Shown piece by piece: positions 24,399 through 36,540 of a DNA stretch of 64,000 bases. The stretch spans positions 1 to 64,000 of the forward strand of contig JADCRB010000003.1 of NCBI GenBank assembly GCA_021464245.1, given 5' to 3'. Position numbers and translations under genes: made by a program. The notes beneath the pieces were generated by a model. That model worked only from the letters and a program-made list of their open reading frames with translations, did no database searches and had not been told where the DNA came from. The stretch's first letter is position 1, and each line of letters begins with the position of its first letter. This DNA is from Carallia brachiata (Eukaryota > Streptophyta > Magnoliopsida > Malpighiales > Rhizophoraceae).

Positions 24399-24926
24399 TG
24401 TTGCGAATGGACCCACTAGATCACGGATCTAACCTGATTAATTTCACAGAATAAATTTGGCAAAAATAATAACACGACACGACACAAGAATTTACGTGGT
24501 TCAGCCTAAAGTCTACGTCCACGGTAAAGACGATCAGAGAATATTCCACTATCAAAAACAGGAGATTTTACAAGCTGCACACAATATACCTCACTGTCCA
24601 AATCCTACATACACCCAATGTCACTCAAGTATTTCTCTCTAAATACTTTCTCTCTCTTGATTCTCTCCCACTCTAGGATACCTCTCTGCCAAAATCATGG
24701 ATATATATATAGGCATTGGAGTCATATATATGCATTCAAAGTCATTCATGTAAAAAAGAATTATTCAAAGTCTAATTTGACAACTTCAACATTGGTAGGC
24801 TAGTCAAGTTTGACAACTTCAACTATGGTAGGCTAGTCAAAATTTGGTAACTTCAATTTTGTTATTGTTGGACTAAAAATCGAGGCACGTGTTTCTTACT
24901 CCAATTTCAACACATCAACTTCAACA
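24399..24926 (-). repeat. 5' LTR of copia element
   Basis: 528 bp; on the minus strand it starts TGTTGAAGTTGATG and ends CCATTCGCAACA. Followed on the plus strand by the target duplication GTTTC. Confidence 0.93.
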
Positions 24927-26103
24927 GTTTCTACTTTCCCATATTCCTGTGAGCCTCTGGCTTTTCTTATGTTTGAAGCAAAGGCCTTATTTATAGTTTC
25001 CCACTCTTCAAATTCATTTTTCGTCCGTAGAATACCAGCCAGTGCAACGATAGCCAAAGGTAGCCCATCGCATTTTTGACCATTTCCCTGCCCAAATTTT
25101 CAAGGTCATTAATCGTACTTGTGTTTCATCCAACATCTTTGGTTCATGGACAAAGCAGTGTGGATCTGCATGTGAAGCAGGTCTTTGTTACGAGTTGTAA
25201 TCAGAATCTTACTTCCATTACCACGGGGGAGTGCCGGAAACATGTCATCCCAGGCTTCCACCTTCCACGTGTCATCAAGCACCACCAAGTACAACTTTTG
25301 CTTCAGAAAGCCATATAGATTCTCTAACAATTCTCGTTCACTCCAATCATTAACCGACTTTCTTTCTTCATCGCGAATCCCTCTAGTTTGTTTTAAGATC
25401 TCGACAAGATGTCCCTTTTTTGCCATTCTAGAGATATGGAAACCCATGCTTTGTGCTCAAAGTGGTGCTTAACTTCAGATTGATTGTAGACCTGTCTAGC
25501 AAGAGTCGTCTTGCCTGAACCGCCTATTCCAACAATGGACAAAACAAATGACTTGCTATGGTTATCCAGCAATCGTTCGACCAAAATTCTAATGTCCTTA
25601 TCTAATCCAACAACATCATCTTCCTCAACATGGGCATAGCTTTTCAAGACTCTTGGTGCTCCTTTAGTATTTGAACTCAACAGTGGAAGTTCTGTGGCTC
25701 TTCTTGCCCCAAACCCCTCTAGCATTGTGATTGTTTCCTTGATCCTTCGATTGATTTTGTCAACCTCTGTACCTACTTGGTGGGTGTGCTTGAGACAGTT
25801 CCAAACACACACGTACCTCTTGAGGTGACTTTCTTTCTTCCTTGAAGCAGCTTCTTCAATAAATGATTCTATAACATCTTCGCCATCAAATGCAATCCTC
25901 CTAATCTGTCAGACGCTATTTTGGAAGAGTTCATCACCTTGTGCTAGCCTTGCATCTGCATCTCTCATATAGCTTTGCAACCAGATAAGTTTCTCTTGCA
26001 AAGTTTGAACTTGGTCTTCCACATCAGATAAGAATTTGATTTCCTCAATTAATAGATCACCAATTTTTCCGATAGCGTAGGAGATAAAAGCCTCAAGTGC
26101 CAT
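24927..26103 (-). pseudogene. CNL copy 3, 5' part (CC and NB-ARC)
   Basis: Starts at ATG 26103 with MALEAFISYAIGKIGD as in copies 1 and 2. A TGA at 25909-25911 stands where copies 1 and 2 have AGA (after QNSV). Beyond it the frame reopens through the P-loop GIGGSGKTTLAR and EHKAWVSIS. One base is lost at about 25403 (CTCGACAAG against CTCGAGCAAG), after which LVVLDDTW and KILITTRN are readable. Another single-base loss occurs near 25176. A 43-bp deletion near 25121 removes the codons between ISDLEN and NETQ, and one A is missing in the MVKKC codons near 25075. It stops at the copia insertion. At least five independent lesions show it is dead. Confidence 0.88.
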
Positions 26104-27260
26104 ATGTGGTCGTTGGTGAAATCAGAAACAAATGATTGGCTCTCTCAGGCTCCTTGCAAGGTCTTTCTGCTCTCCGTCTGTTGCTCATTTAAAGTAATTG
26201 AAGAAAATTCAGATTGATCCTACTTGATATGTACAAAGCAAAGCTATTCTTTTTCTAATATGCAACTTACTACTTATAATGCTTATGCATGGTTCTGCGG
26301 AGAAGGATGATAGATATGAGGCTAGGCAGAACATCTTGTTAAATATGTGAAAATGTGGTTCCATACATCTACTACAGCAATACCAAACTAAAGCCTATCA
26401 CTATGAAATACCATCCATTTTTCAGCAGCTGACTAAAATTTTGAACAAACTTGCCATATTTGCCGATACTCATATGATATTGAAGTTGGATGAGCACTTT
26501 TCTGTTTAGAGTGTGCAAATTTGAGCTACCAGGAAGACCTTGGATGTTAAGCTTTACTAAACTGAGCTTGTTACTGCAGAACTCTCGATAGCCTGACTGA
26601 TTTACATTTTTGGGTTTTGAGTATCGCGGACTGGTGCCAGGTGTGTAAAGAGTATTCTAAAAGGTGAGTATGAACCGAATCCCACAGAAAGGAAACAGAG
26701 CCTTCGAAGGGTTTTTACAGAAAGACACACAACAATTGCCTAGTTGGATTGAAAGGACACTACGGAGAAAGGGGAGGGGGAAGTTTTCCTTAAGGACAGG
26801 AAGCATTTCAGTTTTTTGAACTATTTCCAATTTTCTGTTCTGACAAGGTGTCTAAACTATCAGCACAAATCCAGTCAAATACAGTACATTCCTGCCTAAA
26901 AAGCCTTTCTTAAGACCCCACCTCCCTATTTTTCTTGTGCTTCCTTCTTTCACAAGAAAAGACCGAACTTTCAATGCAAAGCATGTCTTTAGTCTCAGCA
27001 AAATGTGACAGAGAAAATGTTCACAGTTACAGGCCTATTGGTGGGTTCCTCTTCAGTCTTATAAAATTGCCTTGAAGCATAAAATTTAGCAGGATATATA
27101 TCATGCATAGTGATCCAGAAAATCAGAAACTACCGTAGAAGAGAGAGAATGTTACCTGAAAGTATAACCTTTGGCAACTTACTTCGTGGTCTATACCACT
27201 TGAATATCGATGATCCTGCTCTGGATTAGGAGAAGAGCCCAGCCTGATAAAGACTGCTAG
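26104..27260. repeat. Duplicated 5' flank of CNL copy 3
   Basis: Third version of the CNL upstream region (with 848-2060 and 11576-12731). It diverges after about 27260, where some 700 bp of AT-rich spacer present in the other two copies is missing. Confidence 0.78.
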
Positions 27261-28051
27261 AGAGCTGAATCACCTCATATTGTTACCCCCGAAACGAGCG
27301 GCCTCAATTTCATGTATTAATGTATTATCTAGAACCATATGCTTCATGTTGCTGTCACTTGCTTTCTTTGTCGTCTATCTGTGTTATTAGTAATTTAGTA
27401 CATTGCTGTGGCCCCCGCGGGTGAGCTGCACTGTAACATGAAAGCAGGTTTGTCCATGTCCTTTGGTATCTTATGATGATTGTTCTTGAGGGGCCTATAA
27501 GTTGATCTTTTTACTTGTTTTATTTCCCTTTTTTTTCAGATGAAATTCGATTATGTGATTTTATTACGTAGGTTGTTAGACGCACATGATAAAGTTTGAA
27601 TATTTCGTTTTTCATCAGAAAAATATAAAAAATAGTCACACGGTAAACATAAGAATTAATTTAATCTCTAAAAAAAATTAAAAAATGTATTTTTTTAAAA
27701 ATAATTTAAATGTATCTAGTATTATTTTAAATTTATTTAATATTACCTTTAATTTTGATTTTTAAAAAATTTCAAAATTTTTTTCCTGAAAATTTTTTTT
27801 TACTGTTTATAATTATTTTATCACTAATTTTTATGTTTCCTAATATTTTTTCCTAATTTTTCTATGCAGAACTAATCCATATTATAAGTGGGAGGCGCAA
27901 CAAGAGAGTCGTATTCATAAAGAACGTCATCACAAAGCCAGATCAAGACAATCTTTGTCCAGGGCTCCGCGCTTTGCTTCACTTGTTTGAGTTGTTTCTT
28001 TTCTTTTTTTTTTTTTTTTTTTTGACCTTCAGGTTTATTGGAAAAAAGTAA
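27261..28051. other. End of CNL duplication unit
   Basis: Patchy homology to spacer 1 (CACTTGCTTTCTTT, TAAGTGGGAGGC, ACCTTCAGGT), separated by an AT-rich block at about 27610-27880 that the other copies lack. Homology to the CNL units is lost at about 28050, where the next element begins. No gene. Confidence 0.55.
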
Positions 28052-28563
28052 GGTTTTCAGAATTAAATCGGTTATCGAACTGCAAATATTAGTAGGTCAA
28101 GATTCAACCGGTTCAACCGGTCGAACCGGTATTTGAACCGGTATTTATTAATATATATATTTATAAAAATAATTTAAAAAAATAATATTTATACATGATT
28201 ATTAAATATTACTTTTTTTATTTTTAAGGATTAAATTGAAAGTTTTGATAAATTTAGGACTAAATTGAAAGTTTTGATAAATTTAGAACTAAATTAAAAA
28301 ATTTTAATTAAATTTAAAACTCAAATTATAATTTAAATAAATATTGGGATAAAATTATAATTTATAAAAATTTTATACCAGTTTGAACCGGTTGAACTGG
28401 GTCCAATTTTTCACCGATTTTGACCGATTTTTGACCGGTTCAAACCGATTTTGACCGGTCCGAATTAAGGGATAACTGTAGCTATAAACCGACCCGGACC
28501 TTTGGCCGGTCACCGGTTGAACCGGTCGGACTGGCCGGTCTGAGCCGATTTTAACAACATTGG
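28052..28563. mobile_element. ACCGG-rich nonautonomous transposon
   Basis: Both ends are dense in overlapping AACCGGTT/GACCGGT words in opposite orientation. The outer termini are GGTTTTCAGAATTAAATCGG on the left and CCGATTTTAACAACATTGG on the right, imperfect inverted repeats. The centre has direct repeats of about 30 bp (ACTAAATTGAAAGTTTTGAT). This composition is common for Mutator-like or similar nonautonomous elements in eudicots. No ORF, and the target duplication is not resolved. Confidence 0.55.
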
Positions 28564-30303
28564 AAGAAAGTCGCCGAGGTAGATTAGGATGTATTAATTT
28601 TTTTTTCAAAAAATAAAAAGACTCAAAAGAATCAAAACAAAGACATTTCTCTATTGACTTCAATTTATAGGGAAGTAACGGGTCCGCACAAAATTACGAG
28701 GCAAAAAGTTGAGGGGCCAGAAAAAGGAAAATTTGGGTTTTTGTTGAACCTAACAGAAGTTGATTCAATCAACCAACGACAACTACCTAACTCCCCTAAT
28801 TTTGTTGCTAAAAACAAAAAAAAAAAAATTCCTCTTATTATTATGATGCACAGAGACTTTTAAACATTTCTAGAAAGATGTTTGTTTAATATAAAACTTT
28901 TTTTTTTGTTAATTAAGTCTAACTAAAATTTAAATTCAAAATATTTAGTCTTAAAAACGGCTCCAATAGTAATTATAATAGTTGACATAATATTTATTTG
29001 ACATACTTTTAATATGTATCGGACACGTTAAATAATATTTAAAAAAGTTAAAAAAATCAGATATAAAATTAATTTCAAAATTTTTGACGGTCAAACACAT
29101 AATTTTTTTTTTTTGACATACATACTAATGAACAGTTTGTTGATAACGAAAATCATTGTAATTAATAAATATCTCTTATTTTACTAATTATACCAGGTAC
29201 ATGTATTTATGATTTTATTAAATAAATTATAGATAATTTATTCTTTTTAAATTCAGAACAAAATGCTATTGCAACACAAAATTACATAATAAGTTTGGTA
29301 ATTTATATGTTAGAAAAATGATAAATTTATTAAGAATGTTTATATTGCACACTTATATATCTTTACACGCACACACATATATATTAGAAATCGTATCTCT
29401 GATATATTCGTATTTTAATTTTTTAAAAATTTACGTACGATAGAATTTATGTCTTACATGTCCAAGTCAGTGTGTGCATGTAACAGTGTTCGGCTAGAGC
29501 TAGTAAGCAAAAGGAAAGGGTTAATTTTGAATGGAACAAAGCAAATCAAGCATGTGCTCGGAAATTTTTGCTAAAATTAGGCCAGCCCAAATTCTTAATC
29601 TCTCCAAATAGGAAATTAGAGATTGAGGCCTTAAAAGGGTCTAAATTGCTTCGCATTGAATTTGAACCATTGTATTTCTGACTTTCTGTAGTGTAAATTC
29701 AAAAGGTATCAATAAATGGAATTTCTAGTCTATTTATCGGTGTAACGGACAAGGAGGCAGCAGATTTGCCTAACCCCTTGTCTGGAGAAAAAAATAAATG
29801 AGAGAAATATAAAAAGAATGAAAGTGAGATAAACGAATATTGGAATAGAGGAATGTGTTATATTTGAGAGTGTATAATGTAAGGTAAAAAAATTAAAAAT
29901 ATTTTGTTTGAAAGTGAATGGAGAGTTAGAGAAAATTAAATAATAAGTGTTGTAATACTAATTTTATTTTTTAAAAAAATAAAAATAAAAATAAAAATAA
30001 GATAAAAAAATAATTTTAACTTAAAAAACTAAAAAAAAAAAAAAAAAGGCCTAAACGGCTGTTACTCACATTTCCTCCAAACTGGGATGACTTTTTGGTG
30101 AAACCTAGGGAGAATTTGTCAATCATCTCACTCTCCCAAACATAAATCTTCTCCGTATTCCCCTGTAATTCCTTCTTTCCTTTCCACCACTCTCTCAAAA
30201 CATAGCATAAGGATCCTAAGAACTGAAATGTTTCTCATATTGATAGAGTTTTTTTTTTTTTATGGTTTTTATTTCACTTGTATAATATTTTGAGTCCCGT
30301 TAC
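28564..30303. other. Intergenic, AT-rich, nothing recognised
   Basis: Low-complexity A- and T-rich DNA with poly-A tracts near 28810 and 30035. The short ORFs have no family features. Confidence 0.5.
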
Positions 30304-30525
30304 GTGGACGAGAAAAAACAGACGCAGAGAAGATGGAAAAATTTTTTTGTGCAACTAAATGATTTTTTTGTGCAACAAAACATCTAATTCCTGTAACAAA
30401 AATAGATGAAAATATCTTTTTAAATTTTATTAAAATAATTCAACGTCTCGTTACACAAATAACCTAATTAGTTGCACAAAAAAAAAAAAATTTCATCTTC
30501 TCCGCATCCTCCATTTCCCGTCCAC
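30304..30525. mobile_element. 222-bp MITE with about 55-bp inverted repeats
   Basis: Left arm GTGGACGAGAAAAAACAGAC... continuing through AGAAGATGG and TTTGTGCAACTAA is matched on the opposite strand by the right arm, which starts at GTGGACGGGAAATGG and runs through AGAAGATGAAA to TTTGTGCAACTAA. The central 110 bp carries further partial copies of GTGCAAC. No ORF. The flanks do not show an unambiguous target duplication. Confidence 0.7.
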
Positions 30526-31565
30526 CTATATTTTTCCTAACCTCTAAACATTTTTTTGGGGGTATTCAATGGATAATCCTTTCCTTGTTCTCGAGAAAGA
30601 AGCTAAAACAATTCGAGAGCTTAAAAGGATTAAGAAATAATGTGACGCATTGCTAAATTGCCAATTACACCGTCTGTTTTCTTTTTTGCTTTTTTTTTTT
30701 CCCTTTTTAGATATTAAATTCGAATTCAATGTATAATTTGGTCATGTAATTATCAATGATGAACAAAATCTCATTGATATCTCAAATATGTGATTGAAAA
30801 TATTATTTAATAACTACCCATATATAATATAAGGTCAACAAAAAATATAAAGGGTTTAATTATATAAGCTCAAATCTCATATATTCGTTTAAACACGAAA
30901 AAAAAAATTAGCAATAAATTAACAAGTTTTCGTGAGCATTTAAGTTTTAAAGTGTGTTTTTCTACGTGTGTCTTCAATTTATGGGCCAACTACTACTACA
31001 TTTATGAGTGATACCTATGTGATTAATTAAGTCATGCCTCTTCACAATGGCATCATCAGTCCAATCGCATTAGAATAAAAGTAAGATTATACGAACGAAT
31101 TTAGTGAGACAATTAGATTTAATTACTCAAAAAGAGAAGGGCAGAATTAGTTAACCCTAATAAAGCAATAAAATTTTACATTTTTTAACTGCTTAAAAAT
31201 TCAACTTTTTTAGATGTATTGCAGTTTTTTCTTTTATTTTTAAACTCTTTATTTCCCAAGTTTTAATTTTTAATAAAATAATGATATTCAGAAAGTGACA
31301 ATAAAGATAAATAGACTGAGGAAAAAAAAAAAAATTTTCATTTCATGTAACAAAAAAAAAAAGAGGGAATATATATTATTAATAGTAAACATAATTCACC
31401 TCTAATTTATTTATTTTTTTTAATTTTGGATTTCCTTTTGGGTGGTCTGTTGATTGACTCAAGAATTAGGATTCGTCTCTGCAGACTCTAAACAAAGTCT
31501 TCCCCTTTTCTCTCCCAGCGCGTATTGTAAATCAAATTTTACTAATTATATTCAGCGGCTTCATC
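30526..31565. other. Upstream region of RING gene
   Basis: AT-rich, with the presumed promoter and 5' UTR of the plus-strand RING gene in the last few hundred bases (31430-31565). No TATA box could be chosen with confidence and no other gene is seen. Confidence 0.45.
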
Positions 31566-32530
31566 ATGTCTTTCGCCGGAGCTTCCGCCACCGGGGGCGG
31601 CGGTGCCGCTGCCGATGTTGCCAAGTTGTTCTTCTGCTACCAATGCAACCGCACCGTCACCGTAACCGTGTCTCCGTCCTCCGACCCGTCCTGCCCTCTC
31701 TGCCACGAGGGATTCCTCGAAGAATATGAAAACCTAATTCGGGCCCCGACTTTCGCCCTCCCCCATAACGTGAATCCCTTTGGATTGCCTTATGCGGACC
31801 CTTTCTCGTCTCTGCTGCCTCTCCTGTTCTCGTCGTCGGCGGCCGCCGCCGCCGCCACCCCGCCACTAATGCCGACTTCCAAAACCCTAGCCTCTTCGGC
31901 CCCTCGTCCGGTGACCCTGGGTCCTTCAACCCCCTCGACTTCCTGCGGAACCATCTCCAGAACCTCCAATCGGGCGGTGCTCGCATCCAGTTCGTCATCG
32001 AGAACAACCCTTCGGATCCGGGGTTCCGCCTCCCGGCCAACCTCGGGGATTACTTCATCGGGCCGGGCCTGGAGCAATTGATCCAACAGCTGGCCGAGAA
32101 CGATCCAAATCGGTACGGGACCCCACCGGCATCAAAATCGGCAATTGATGCTCTGCCGACCATCAAAATCGCTGAGGAATCGCTGGATTCTGAGATGAAT
32201 CAGTGCGCTGTTTGCAAGGACGAGTTCGAGAAGGGAGCTGAGGCTAAGCAAATGCCCTGCAAGCACATATACCACAACGATTGCCTAATCCCTTGGCTGG
32301 AAATTCACAATTCGTGTCCGGTTTGCCGGTATGAGTTGCCAACCGAAGATGCTGATTACGAGACCAGGAGAGGTGCGGCTCAGGGGAATCAAGGGAACGA
32401 TGGATCGAGAGGTAATGATGGGGATAATCGGACAGTGGAAAGGCGATTTAGTATTTCGTTGCCGTGGCCGTTTGGGAGACAGGGGTCCACGAGTGATGGC
32501 GATGCTGGTGGTGGTCAAAACAGTGCCTAA
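31566..32530 (+). CDS. RING-H2 E3 ubiquitin ligase with N-terminal zinc ribbon (RING1/RHC1A-like), one apparent frameshift
   Basis: Transfers ubiquitin from an E2 to target proteins. The family to which RHC1A and RZF-type proteins belong acts in stress and hormone responses. The first frame, from ATG 31566, has the zinc-ribbon cysteines CYQC and CPLC within 45 residues. The second frame has FLRNHLQNLQSGGARIQFV, then RING-H2 (about 32203-32325) with C-x2-C-x14-C-x-H-x2-H-x2-C-x10-C-x2-C spacing, and ends at TAA 32528-32530. The two frames differ by one base. The break lies in the GCC/C-rich stretch at about 31840-31861, where alanine repeats precede ATNADFQNPSLFGP in the proper frame. With the loss discounted the protein is about 321 residues, normal for the family, and intronless as usual. 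A consensus error in a GC-rich run is more likely than a true pseudogene, since no other lesion is present. Confidence 0.9.
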
Positions 32531-32624
32531 ACTTTTTGGATTGAATAATGTAAGTATTGGTATTTATCCCTCTATGCTTTGCGTAGAATTGAGACTTACC
32601 GGCTTGCAATTCTAAGCCCTTACG

Positions 32625-32652
32625 ACAACAATAACAACAACAACAACAACAA
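32625..32652. repeat. (AAC)n microsatellite
   Basis: ACAACAATAACAACAACAAC-type trinucleotide run in the presumed 3' UTR of the RING gene. Confidence 0.9.
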
Positions 32653-34610
32653 ATTTGCGATTCATGGATAAAGATTTGGCTAGTTTTAGATCGGTCGCTA
32701 ACCTACACATTTGCAATTCTAAGTCACTGCAAAATGAAAATTGATTTAATCCAGGCTTATTGGAATAAAATTGTTAATGGTTTTAGAAACTTGGAATGCG
32801 TGAATTACAAACTGAAAATTGAATGAATCCAGGCTCATTGGAATAAAATTGTTGATGGTTTTCGAAACTGGAATGCATGAATTACCGGGCCCTGAATGGG
32901 AAATGAAGGAAAAAATAAGGGACAGAGAGAAAAAGTGCTTAAGTTGGAGTTCTTTGCTTCTCTCTTGTCAACAAACCATTCAATCCAAAAGCCTAAAGCT
33001 TAATAAGGGTAGCGTTGTTTGAACTTATGACCTCTTGGTCCTGGTGATAAAAACTCTTCTACTATGATAAGAAATCATTCAACTCAAATGCTTAAGCTGT
33101 TGGGTGACGCTATATGGATCATATATTAACTACAACCTTTTACTTGTGGAATGGGGTTGATTGTTTCGAAAATTGGCAGAGTAATTAAGTTTTGATTTAG
33201 TTGTAATTGTGTTTGCTTTTTGAAGAGTAAGTTAAAGATTTGAAAGCCATTTGCCACTGTAAGCTTGTTATACTGTAATACCAATATCATGCGTTCGACG
33301 AAAACACTTTGTCAAGGTAGAGAAAGGCTGTTTGCGGTGGACTCTATTGAGACTGACTGGCAATGGAGTTTGTCTATTAGGTTGCCTTTCAATAGACCTT
33401 TTTGCAGACTTTGGGTGCTCCGTTTGAAATACCTCTTAATTCGCTCACGCACACAGACACACACCCTGAAGATAGTTTTGATTGACCTCATAGTAGTAAG
33501 TAAGATCTTTCTGGAGTTATATGAGCTTATTTTGTCTGTCTTTTTCCATTTTCTTTTCTTCGACTATCTCTGTTAGACATTATGTGGAGCAAAGTTTTTT
33601 TTTTGGGGGGGGGGTGTTAGGGGGTTTTAGCAGCTACAGTGGGCCCGAAAACCGTAGTTAACAATGAAGTTGTTCATCTCTCTTGGAAGTGGAAGAAATA
33701 CAATTGTATTGTGGGTTATTATGCCATCTACCATTCGCAGTTTTATATTTTCATTGCACAATATCAGAGACTTTTTGCCATCAATTTTGAGCCTGATGAT
33801 GGGTTTGGTTCAGGGCAAGTATCCTATTATTACGCAGCTTGACTGTTTAGGCATAGCTTACACTTGTATATTGATAACCTGTTGAAGTGTAAACATAATT
33901 TCAGATAATGTTCATGTTGACACACATCACCCCTTTCTGATGGATGTGTACCAATCCTTTTTGGCTGGTGCTGTTAGGCTTGCAGCAATGTTCTTGATGA
34001 ATAGTTATGTATCTCTTGGTTGCTAAACTGCTGGAATAGTTTGTTTCAAACTTTGGAAAACTTGCAAGTGTGGTGAATCCCTATGAATTTTTATCACATT
34101 GACTTTTTATCTTCTCACATATAGGATATTCATTAATGGAGAAAATTTTTAGCTTTTCTGAATGTCGAGGATTGAAGGCGATGTTTATTGTCAATAGCAT
34201 GGCGGATCTTCATCATATTGAAATATCCAGTTGGGGTGAAATGCTTGATTTTTATATCTAGTGAATTATTAAATTGATTTTTATTTCTGTCGTTGTTGAA
34301 AGAATTCATGTGCGCTACATTACTGTTCTTTGTGCTTCTGTAGCAAGTAGCTTATGGATTGCTTTTGCTGTTGGTGTATTGCCGTCTCCTTGTTTAGGAT
34401 CTAATCTTGATAAGGGAATTGATCTATGTAACAATAGACTGATTGTTGCTGAGGAAAACGATGAGATGGTGTACGAGAATCGGAGAGTTATTTGTTTTGT
34501 GAGTTCATGTTCTATCTCATGTTCTTTTTGAATGAACAGAGAACAGCAAGGGGAAAGAATCCTCCTCCTCCACCTTTGGGTGGCACAGCAGGTTGGGTTA
34601 GGAGGAGCAG

Positions 34611-34636
34611 GAGAGAGAGAGAGAGAGGGAGGGAGA
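34611..34636. repeat. (GA)n microsatellite
   Basis: GAGAGAGAGAGAGAGAGGGAGGGAG run in intergenic DNA. Confidence 0.9.
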
Positions 34637-36510
34637 ATGCATCTCAACTTTGATTTCACTCTCTGTTTTGAAATCACTTATGACAACACATGAAGGCCTT
34701 TGTCTTTGGACACGATAAGAGGATACAGAAAATGTTGTTGCTGAGCATGTAAATCCTGTTGGCCTGCAACCCAAAGTTATCTTACTTGACTAGAGAGTTG
34801 CGCTCAAGATTTATTTAATCTCATTGCATGGGTCTATGGTAACGGTTTGAGAATACGTTGGACTTAATCTAAGTTGCATACATGTTTGTTAGCGTCAATG
34901 TAATAATTGTTAGCTTGACTAGTCTTCCTCCCTTGAATTATTCCACACATTGAGCATGTGGTTTGTGTACCTTGATCAAGATTTGATGGCTTCATCTATG
35001 TCGCTAAAAATTTTCTGTTTGCCCAATAATGATCGTAACATCGAGGATCCGCTAATGCCATACTGCTGTGGACTTTTCATTGACTTGACTAACTCATGTT
35101 TGTTGACTTCTGCAGCACATTACATGTGGAGAAATTATGGAGCAAAATCTTCGAAAGAAAAGAACCCTTGTAAAGGCTGGAAACTGGAAAGCAGTGATGT
35201 GTGTAAACATGAACATTGTTTGAAATTAGCAACATAATACGTTAAAGTTTCTGAACTGGTAGTTTCTATGATTTTACACATTACTTTTCTGCATTAATCT
35301 TATGTTGTGATTTCTTTTTGGTTGCTTTTTTGTGGTTTGTTTCGTTATATTAAAGCCCTGCCAAAGCCCAGGCTTCAAATCTGCCTTCAAATTCACTTGG
35401 AATTTGCTATTATTTCAGCTCGTTGGCTCCAAAACAATTGCCTATTACTCGAAACCCTTTTTGCTCTTTTGTTGAGTGAAGGGACGTATCTAAGCTTCAA
35501 TTGTATCAATTGGGAAATTAATTTGTATGTGATTAGAGTACGTGACAGTAACAAGGGGTATTCATCTCTCTGCTCGAATCACCCTAGCTATCGGCATGCT
35601 TACAAATAATATTCATTTAAAGGACAGTCATATTCTTCAATTTAATAGTCGAAAAATTTAATTGTTGAAAATTAAACAATGTTTTGGGATGAAATTGATT
35701 TTTTTTTTTAAATTGTAGTACTCAAAAATCTCAAATTAATGAGGTTTTTTTTGAACACCAGCATATTGTGGTATAAAGATCACAAGAATATGTCGTGAAC
35801 ATAGTTCTCAAACCATGCAGGATCTGCGTTGGCGTCAAGAACAATTGCTTGCCCTCGGCTCCACAAATATACGCACACATATAGCACTATCCTCTTTTGT
35901 TTTTTCATGCTTAAAAGTTGTCCCACAATTTCTTTTCGGTCTCTGCTCTCTGGGTTCGCCCCTGGATATAGCTAACCAGAGCCTATTTCGGAATACTAGC
36001 TATAACATATACCATCGTTGTTGGGTGAAGAGAAGATTACTAGGAAAATCATAAGCACCAAAAACAATGCACCAACAACAAGTGAACCGAACTTGCCGTC
36101 GGTTGGGTACATCATTTTTAATCTATGGCAAAGCCCCCAACGAAAATAACCCTCGAGTGCTAGTAATCAACAATTGTATCCATATTCCCAATTAAAAAGG
36201 TACTCGCTACGGTTCAGACAATCTCTATCACGTCAATAATTGCTGTTGGCAATAGAATGCGAGTGGCATTCCTGACCACCAATTTTCAAGATACTGAAGC
36301 AGTGCAAGAAAGATACATGCGCATTCACATCGAAAGAGAAGTCTCTGGGATGTGCACGGTGGATGCTCTGGGATAATATAAAAGTCTCTCTCTCAAGTCT
36401 CAAGGTCCGTGTCAGGATTAAATTTCATCAACCAAAACCAACCATATAATAAATTGTCGGTTATGCCATCTAAAGTTTACAGCTATTGGGACTAATTAAA
36501 TGAATAATCG

Positions 36511-36540
36511 TACATACATTGTACATACATACATACATAT
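36511..36540. repeat. (TACA)n microsatellite
   Basis: TACATACATTGTACATACAT-type tetranucleotide run. Confidence 0.9.

Larger units (their letters stand above)
20092..24926 (-). mobile_element. Ty1-copia LTR retrotransposon inserted in CNL copy 3
   Basis: Complete by its ends: LTRs of 527 and 528 bp, each TGTTGCGAATGG...CTTCAACA on the plus strand, with a 5-bp target duplication GTTTC at 20087-20091 and 24927-24931. A tRNA-iMet primer-binding site lies just inside the minus-strand 5' LTR, and a purine-rich tract (AAGGTGGAGATT) abuts the other LTR. The order GAG, protease, integrase, RT, RNase H defines Ty1-copia. It is 4,835 bp long and transcribed in the same direction as the host gene. Hand comparison of the LTRs gives roughly 35-40 differences in about 527 positions (near 7%), so it is not a recent insertion. 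It is non-functional: the RT core is deleted and several stops are present. Confidence 0.95.

Noticed and set aside
31657..32086. Minus-strand ORFs of 98 and 127 codons opposite the RING gene
   Set aside because: They are antisense shadows of a GC-rich coding exon, Arg/Gly-rich with no domain.
34274..34531. 85-codon ORF between RING and AOX
   Set aside because: No homology that I recognise, and it ends without family-like features; could be a UTR exon at most.
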